Shown: piece after piece, positions 58,331-64,000 of the stretch | How positions within the stretch are numbered: the first letter of the stretch is position 1 | How the letters are laid out: each line of letters begins with the position of its first letter | Origin: Yponomeuta sedellus | Taxonomy: Eukaryota > Arthropoda > Insecta > Lepidoptera > Yponomeutidae | NCBI GenBank assembly: GCA_934045075.1 | Contig: OW203722.1 | Span: 16,957,486-17,021,485 of the forward strand | Length of the DNA: 64,000 nucleotides | Direction of reading: 5' to 3' | Program-made: the position numbers and the translations under genes | The notes under the pieces: generated by a model | What the model saw: only the letters and a program-made list of their open reading frames with translations | The model's database searches: none | Told to the model about the DNA's origin: nothing

Positions 58331-59039
58331 AAAAATTTTTTAGGCTTTCGTAACTCAAGAAGAAAATTATTATCCATTTGTTAGTTTGTGTGTCTGTCAA
58401 GCAGGACTGTTTTGGTCAAGAACGCTTAAAGGGGTCTAGTAGAAATGAATATGAAATACTAAAGTCGGCAATTCCTTGAAGCTGCTAAAATTCAATCCAC
58501 ATGAAAATAATCGGCTTATGTTGCATATTTTGAGCTGGACGATGGAATCAAAACCTTTGGAGTTCTTCCCGTTAGTTTAGTTTATATATCTCTTATAAAA
58601 TGTCTTGTAAAATGTGGGCAAAAATGTGGAAAGAGTTAATTTGTATTTATTGTATTTGTACTTTTTTGTATAGTAAAGTAGTACATACTTTTTACCTGCA
58701 AGAATGTCAATGTTAGTTTTTTTTAATGTAGCTTTTTTATTGTTATTGAATAATTTTAGTAACGTGTCTTATCTAACTGCGGTTTCAAAATTAACTACAC
58801 ATGAAACAAAGAAATTTACGTTATCCTGTTATCCATTCATGTTAGTTACAGTGAACATTAAAAATATACCTATCAGTAGTATTTCTTAATGATTCGCGAT
58901 TCTCACACATAGTTTTATATTAAACTGGTCTAATCGCGATTACAAACTGCGGGACACAAGCCAGGGGGTGGGCAGTAGCTCCCCTGCAGCACAATTCCTC
59001 CAAACTGCGATCCCCAACCCGCATGCAGAGCGTGGGGAT
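58331..59039. other. Non-coding DNA
   Basis: Nothing recognised. Confidence 0.4.
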
Positions 59040-59190
59040 TATGGGCATCACCCCCCAATGATGGCACAACGCTATTCCGCTCATTAGGGGAGGGCTATGT
59101 CCAGCAGAGGACTAATATAGACTGAAAAGAAGAAAGGAGAAGAATGTCCAGCAGTGGACCAATATTGCCTGAAGAAGAAGAATAATCGCG
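59040..59190 (+). mobile_element. RTE-like LINE 3' end (family S, copy S3) with doubled terminus
   Basis: GCTCATTAGGGGAGGGCTATG, TCCAGCAGAGGACTAATATA, CTGAAAAGAAG, and then again GTCCAGCAGTGGACCAATAT, GCCTGAAGAAGAAGAA. The last about 45 bp are present twice in tandem. Confidence 0.75.
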
Positions 59191-59230
59191 ATTATTTATT
59201 ACGTAAAACTTAATTATCTTAATTTAATTT

Positions 59231-59332
59231 AGTAATAAGGCCGCCACTTGTACTGTACTGTTATTTTATAAGTCTCGTATGAAATCCCTGGTGTACATGC
59301 AATAAAGAATATTCCATCTATCTATCTTATTT
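59231..59332 (+). mobile_element. LINE 3' end (family Z, copy Z8)
   Basis: AGTAATAAGGCCGCCACTTG to GTACATGCAATAAAGAATAT and a TCTATCTATCT tail. Confidence 0.75.
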
Positions 59333-59342
59333 CTCGACATTA

Positions 59343-59433
59343 CAGGTGCCGTGGTCTCGGGTAGACTACTGAGTCGGGGAGTCTACCCGAGACCATAGCA
59401 ACTGTAACGCTGCCGAAACGTCGGGAAATAAAT
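59343..59433. mobile_element. Fold-back element core B4
   Basis: GTGCCGTGGTCTCGGGTAG and its inverted copy, followed by GCCGAAACGTCGGGAAATAA. Shares the core with B1-B3, but the outer arms are missing or different. Confidence 0.65.
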
Positions 59434-59665
59434 TAATACTGTATGTAAATGTTATGTTATGTTTAATAACATAACATATCCTTTACATACAAGCACATAC
59501 ATTGCTTCTGGCCCTACACTATACCCTGTGTCGTGGGAACCAGAAACAACGACATTACAAACATGTAAACATCCAAGAACTGGGGTTCTTTTTTGTTCGA
59601 ACCCGGGACCTCTCGCATGGTAGGGAGATGCGCTACCGCTGCGCCACAGAGGTCGTCTAATGTAT
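59434..59665 (-). mobile_element. SINE-D copy D3 with palindromic tail
   Basis: Antisense SINE-D (B box GTTCGAACCCGGG, A box CTACCGCTGCGCCA). Its 3' tail meets a sense copy of the same tail at about 59440-59490 (TATGTAAATGTTATGTTATG against ACATAACATATCCTTTACAT), forming a tail-to-tail palindrome. Confidence 0.78.
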
Positions 59666-61498
59666 GACGTACCTATCAAGTGCACCAACTTAACTCCCGA
59701 ACAGCTTATTCACGCAAAAACATTGTTGTGATAAACGCTGCCTCGATTACACTGCAATTTACCCGTGTCGGGAAGGAGGCTCTATAAATATTTATTGTTA
59801 CTCATATACTATTGCGCTGAAATTATGCGGCTGGTTGTGATATTTTTTCTACGAGAATATCATCATCATAAAGAATACAATAGAGTCAACTTGCTATTTT
59901 TCTGGACGTTGTGTTACGCATACTTATATATTTTTACACCGTCAGTATTACTTTTTTCTGTAAGTTATTAGTGTTTAAAGCTATTATATGATGAGTGTCA
60001 TATGTTTTTATGTGTGACAGCATATAAATGATGTGATAAGTCATGTTTTATTTTAGTTTACCATATTTATGCGATCATCATCGGTAACTACGTCTCCATT
60101 TTAAATAATGACTACGGAATCAACTTGAGTAGACTATCATGGTTACTGCATTATAAAATCATGAACTTCATGTCTTTCTTTTGCACACCTCTTACACACA
60201 AGTAAAGTTGTACTTCTTTAAAAGGTATATATTTAAATGTATATTGGCATCGGACATGATTGTACATTGATCAGCAACAAAGTGGTCCTACAGGGATTTT
60301 CCTTTTGAGGTAATAAACCCTAAAGGCGGATTAACCAATGAAAATGGATAGTTTTGTGTAATGTATTGTGAAATATTAAAGTATATTTTTCAATGTAATT
60401 TCAAAGTGAACTTCCACTTCATTTCGCTTGGATTCAAGTAAAACCTAGCGGGAGGCAAGCCCACCCAAAGGTGTAGACACTGGTTAATTTGAGTTAGCAT
60501 AAACCGTACTAAATAAAAAAATAAATTAAATGTGCATGGAAAAATTACTCCTATTCTTATGACTTAAAACCCAAAAAAATATTTATAATTATGTGTGTAC
60601 GGTGTTAATAAATGGTTCGCTACTCAAGTAAAATTTTAGTTTCCTTTTGATGGCACCGCTTTGGGAACTGGGACATTTAATACTGCTACTTTATTGTTCT
60701 TTAGTTTTCTCAATGATTATTATACTTAACTGCATCTATTTTATATGGACTTTGAAGGCTGGAGATATTTTTCACTAAGGAATAATAAGTCAGACTTCAC
60801 TTACATAAGAGTAAAATAAATATAACAGTATGCAAAACGTTCCCCGATCTAGTAGTAGGTACAGCCGACAGCATATAAACCTTTACACGCGTGCATTCTA
60901 CTCGCTTACGTTACGGACGAATTTGCAAAAAAAAACTAATTCCTTCCTTTCATTGCCACCAATGAAAAAAACATAAGTTCTATTACAGTAATTAATTATC
61001 TAGCGCAATCTAAACTAACAAATAGTGTCAAACCTATGCTGTGACGCAATTTATAATTGCTTTTAATGATAGTGCAGCACCTAGGGCTTAAGATCACTCC
61101 CATTTTCCGAGGAGTGTAAATTAATTCTCGTAATAATGGACGTAAAACGAAATGGGTTTCATGTTGTACATTAGTACGAAAACAAAGTAGGTTTCATATC
61201 GTACGGTAGTATGAAAACAAAATGGGTTATATTACATGTCCAGGTTTTTTTCGATATTTATTCTAATCATCACAGTTTCTTTCAATCATATCTACATAGA
61301 ATTACGGACTGCGCGAAATAAGTTGCAGCGCAAATTATTTTTAAGATCCGTTCATTGAATGAAAAATGCGGAACCTTAAGGAAGATTCTAAAAAGAAAAA
61401 AACACTCACTCATTCACTCACTTAACAAAACTAATTTAAAAATACAGAAATGTTAACAATAGATTAAAACATGGCATATCAAACTAAATATAGGTTGG
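59666..61498. other. Single-copy AT-rich DNA
   Basis: No repeat or gene recognised. A near-duplicate short motif occurs at about 61150-61220 (AAACAAAGTAGGTTTCATAT, ...AAACAAAATGGGTT). Confidence 0.45.
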
Positions 61499-61548
61499 TG
61501 AGTCGCCCATTAGCTCAGTTGGAAAAAGCGCTGGCACGGATAGCCAGA
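61499..61548 (+). mobile_element. SINE-A fragment A11
   Basis: GTGAGTCGCCCATTAGCTCA through GGATAGCCAGA: the leader end and 5' half of the tRNA-like body, cut where a Helitron-like fragment begins. Confidence 0.75.
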
Positions 61549-61645
61549 TAGCCTCACTTCAGGAATATTTAAAAAAAAATTAGCGAAATCGGTTCGGCTG
61601 ATCTTACCAACAAATTCAGCGATTAATTTTTATATTATAGATTAT
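61549..61645 (-). mobile_element. Helitron-like fragment H6
   Basis: TTAGCGAAATCGGTTCGGCTG to GCGATTAATTTTTATATTAT matches the corresponding half of H2 and H3. Confidence 0.5.
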
Positions 61646-61649
61646 AGAT

Positions 61650-61765
61650 TGTACGTAGCCTATAAACGTCCCATTACAGGACACAACCCTTATCTCAGAG
61701 AGAGGGAGAGAGACTCTGGGCTTAATTGCCACGCTTGCCCACCGTGGATTGGCAATTTTAACCTT
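61650..61765 (-). mobile_element. SINE-E 3' end (E5)
   Basis: GCCTATAAACGTCCCATTAC, a purine-rich AGAGAGAGGGAG run, and GGGCTTAATTGCCACGC-TTGCCCACCG as in E1 and E4. Confidence 0.7.
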
Positions 61766-62360
61766 CTTAATAGTCAAAGAAAAAATGGCTGGAGTACCAC
61801 AACATTTTTCATTCTCGACCTATTCCCCCATTAGTAGTGAGATTCTCACGCGTACAGTTTAACATTTACATGGCCCGACATTTGTACGGCCGCCGAGGCC
61901 CTTGTTAAGTTGATGCCCTGTCTTCGCGGGCCGTGCGAACAATTTGCAAGGATTTGCGTACGCTGCGATCAAATTTAAATTTTCCTATCTACGGCTACAA
62001 ATTGCTCGGATCTGCGGACTTGCTACGGTCTTTTTCGATGTGTGGAACCTGCCTTTGCTGTTAATGTGTATTATACTCGTAGTTATTGTTCTTTTTAATG
62101 CCATTTGTCCACTTTTCAAAAATATAAGAACAATTTCATTTGAACTCTAAAGTCGATATTGTGTTCATTTACTCGTAACTATGTTCTTTCATTTTTATTC
62201 TTACAGATCAGAGGCGAGATCATCGCTTCTCAGAATTGGTTCCATTTGGTTAATTGAAAAAATACTGTAACATTTTTTGAGAAAGATAGTCTCGTAACAG
62301 AAAAAAATTTCATATTTGTGATAGTTCCCCATTCGAAATCGTAGTCCCCCTCAGTTTAGT

Positions 62361-62600
62361 TTAGTTAGACCAGAGATTTCCGCACTTAGCCTAATAGTTG
62401 GACCATTGTTCGTAGCAAGCGCTGAGGTACGTTTACACCTTAGGCACTAGCGTTTTCCTTCACCTTTAGCTAGTGGTATTTCTACTATAATTTCACAAAT
62501 GGACATAACTTAAACAACGAAGTCATTGATATATGCTGGGATTCGAACGCACGACCTCCCTATTTAGAAGTTGGTACTCTACCGCTCCGACATCATCGCT
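62361..62600 (-). mobile_element. SINE-E copy E6 with tRNA head
   Basis: Left end TTAGTTAGACCAGAGATTTC as in E3. Right end holds an antisense tRNA-like head (GGATTCGAACGCACGACCTC to TCTACCGCTCCGAC). No clear TSD. Confidence 0.7.
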
Positions 62601-63758
62601 CACTCGTATACCTCTTAGACGTAGGTGTATTTTTTTAACAAATTAGATATTCTGACAAACCCGGTAAACTGAGCCTGAAATCAGCGATCATGTATGCAGT
62701 GACAGTAAATGTTGATCAAGCAAACCAAGTTTAATTATAAGTCGCAATTCTTCATTGAACATCACCACTTGTTGAATTCCAGATTCGCAGTAGCACGTCA
62801 GGACGTCCATCTGCAGTCCTACGAGGACATTGTTAGCGCGGGGCCAAGCATTTGCATCCAGAGCTCGTTAACGCAACGCTCGGCTCGCTGAATGACACCG
62901 CGTCATTGCTGCCAGTGTTCGCTACACTTGCGGGGGACAAGCGGTGAATGCAGGCTCAATGAAGCGCTATTCTGGCACGGAAGAGGAAGGCGTCACCTTT
63001 ACTTTTAAGTAACTTACTTTCAGAGGAGGATGGAGATCTATGGACTCGCGCTCTGTAAAATTAAACTCGTCTTAATATAAACGTAATGGTAGAATATGAA
63101 TTGTTTTTCTAACTTTCAAGTCTCGCGTCGTACTACTGATATGGAGTGCCTCTTTATGGAAGCATTACTTAGCTAGTGTAGACATTACAATGGACCCTTT
63201 GATATTGCCAAGAGCAAAACGCAAAGTCAAATCCTTCGGTTTAAAGATGACTTGAAGCTCTAAGTAATCTCGAGCCTAGCCGTTAATACGTAAAAAGTAC
63301 TGGCACAGCACAACAAAAACTAAAATGATGTACAGCTAATAGTACAAGCACCAGGTTTTGAACAAGCACGTATAGGAAAAAATCTCGACCTAAACCTTTC
63401 TACTACTAAGCACATTACCAAAATAACTGTCGAAAGTCCATAAGAATATAATAGAGAATCGCTGTAGGGAGTTTGGCAAACGGTCATTTCATGGTAATAG
63501 TAGATGGGTAAAGCCGTATAAAACTGTAAGTATTTAGCTCTATTTGCTTAAAGATTAACGGTCTTATTTAGAAAAATGCGATTCAACTAAAGCACTACAT
63601 TGAGGAACTTATTCACTCTATGGTTTCGTGTTTTACTTGTAAAGTCTCCACCACAGTCTATATTAGACAGCGTTTTTGGAGTGTTTAAGAAACAATTATA
63701 TAATACAACTATTAGACAATATTATAATTATTAGTTTCTCTAAAGGAATTACCTACTA
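62601..63758. other. Single-copy DNA with a GC-rich patch
   Basis: 62780-62960 is GC- and CpG-rich and non-repetitive, with ATTTGCAT (octamer-like) at about 62849. Regulatory potential is only inferred from composition. Confidence 0.35.
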
Positions 63759-63895
63759 TTTGACTCAATCTTCTTCTTCTTCAGCCTATAATACTTAGTC
63801 CCCTGCTGGACATAGCTCTCCCCTAATGAGCGCCATAGCTTGCCGCATCCAGCATCTGCCGGCAGTTTTTCAGTTTCAGTCAGTTTTGACTCAAT
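63759..63895 (-). mobile_element. RTE-like LINE 3' fragment (S4) with 11-bp TSD
   Basis: TTTGACTCAAT at 63759-63769 and 63885-63895 flank a minus-strand family-S 3' end with a (CTT)n tail. Truncated after the AGCATCTGCCGGC block. Confidence 0.82.
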
Positions 63896-64000
63896 AATCT
63901 TTGATAACTATTCTTACCCTATGTCTCGCAGTGGATAAGTTTGGGCTGATTGATAAATTGTTTTTTTTAAAAGATTTATTGTTTTTTTCCGAAATAATTT

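Overview
This is eukaryotic nuclear DNA, almost certainly from a lepidopteran insect. It is AT-rich, has no convincing intact protein-coding gene, and is crowded with repeats of kinds common in moth and butterfly genomes: RTE-like LINE 3' ends, LINE 3' ends with an AATAAAG plus microsatellite tail, several tRNA-derived SINEs, CTAG-ended Helitron-like elements and hairpin elements. Family names are inferred from motifs read by eye; no database search was possible.

Layout. 0-2.7 kb: a 28-bp-arm hairpin, a 1.4-kb perfect GATA tetranucleotide array growing out of a LINE 3' tail, and an RTE-like fragment. 3.7-4.2 kb: a fold-back element with 13-bp target-site duplications (TSDs). 5.2-17.6 kb: mostly single-copy sequence with three tRNA-SINE insertions (5.2, 11.7 and 17.5 kb), an RTE-like ORF remnant (11.4-12.1 kb) carrying one of them, and a TIR element at 16.2 kb. 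17.6-29.3 kb: the longest repeat-poor stretch, with a 28-bp hairpin, a short secreted-peptide-like ORF, CpG-rich patches and a Z-DNA-type alternating tract. 29.7-37.3 kb: a cluster of unrelated tandem arrays (units about 65, 110, 190, 240 and 270 bp), one broken by a SINE, around a CpG-rich TATA/CCAAT promoter-like island read leftward at 35.06-35.45 kb. 38-64 kb: dense nested mobile-element debris, including a 0.9-kb compound inverted element (52.8-53.7 kb).

The most unusual feature is one tRNA-derived SINE family (here SINE-A). Five copies are head-to-head: an antisense piece and a sense piece of the same element lie back to back, both 3' ends point outward, the internal junction varies, and the whole is bounded by 12-15-bp TSDs. 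One outer end stops at a T-run that looks like a Pol III terminator; the other extends about 55 bp further into an A-rich tail. A sequence-unrelated fold-back family (here B) shows the same layout with 13-bp TSDs. This suggests retroposition in which both target strands are primed, rather than a DNA-transposon MITE. Nested insertions (SINE in RTE ORF, SINE in tandem array) provide paralogous empty sites that support this reading.

Co-operation between genes cannot be described, because no gene is confidently present. The window is best read as intergenic or intronic DNA, possibly including the start of a leftward transcription unit near 35.3 kb.
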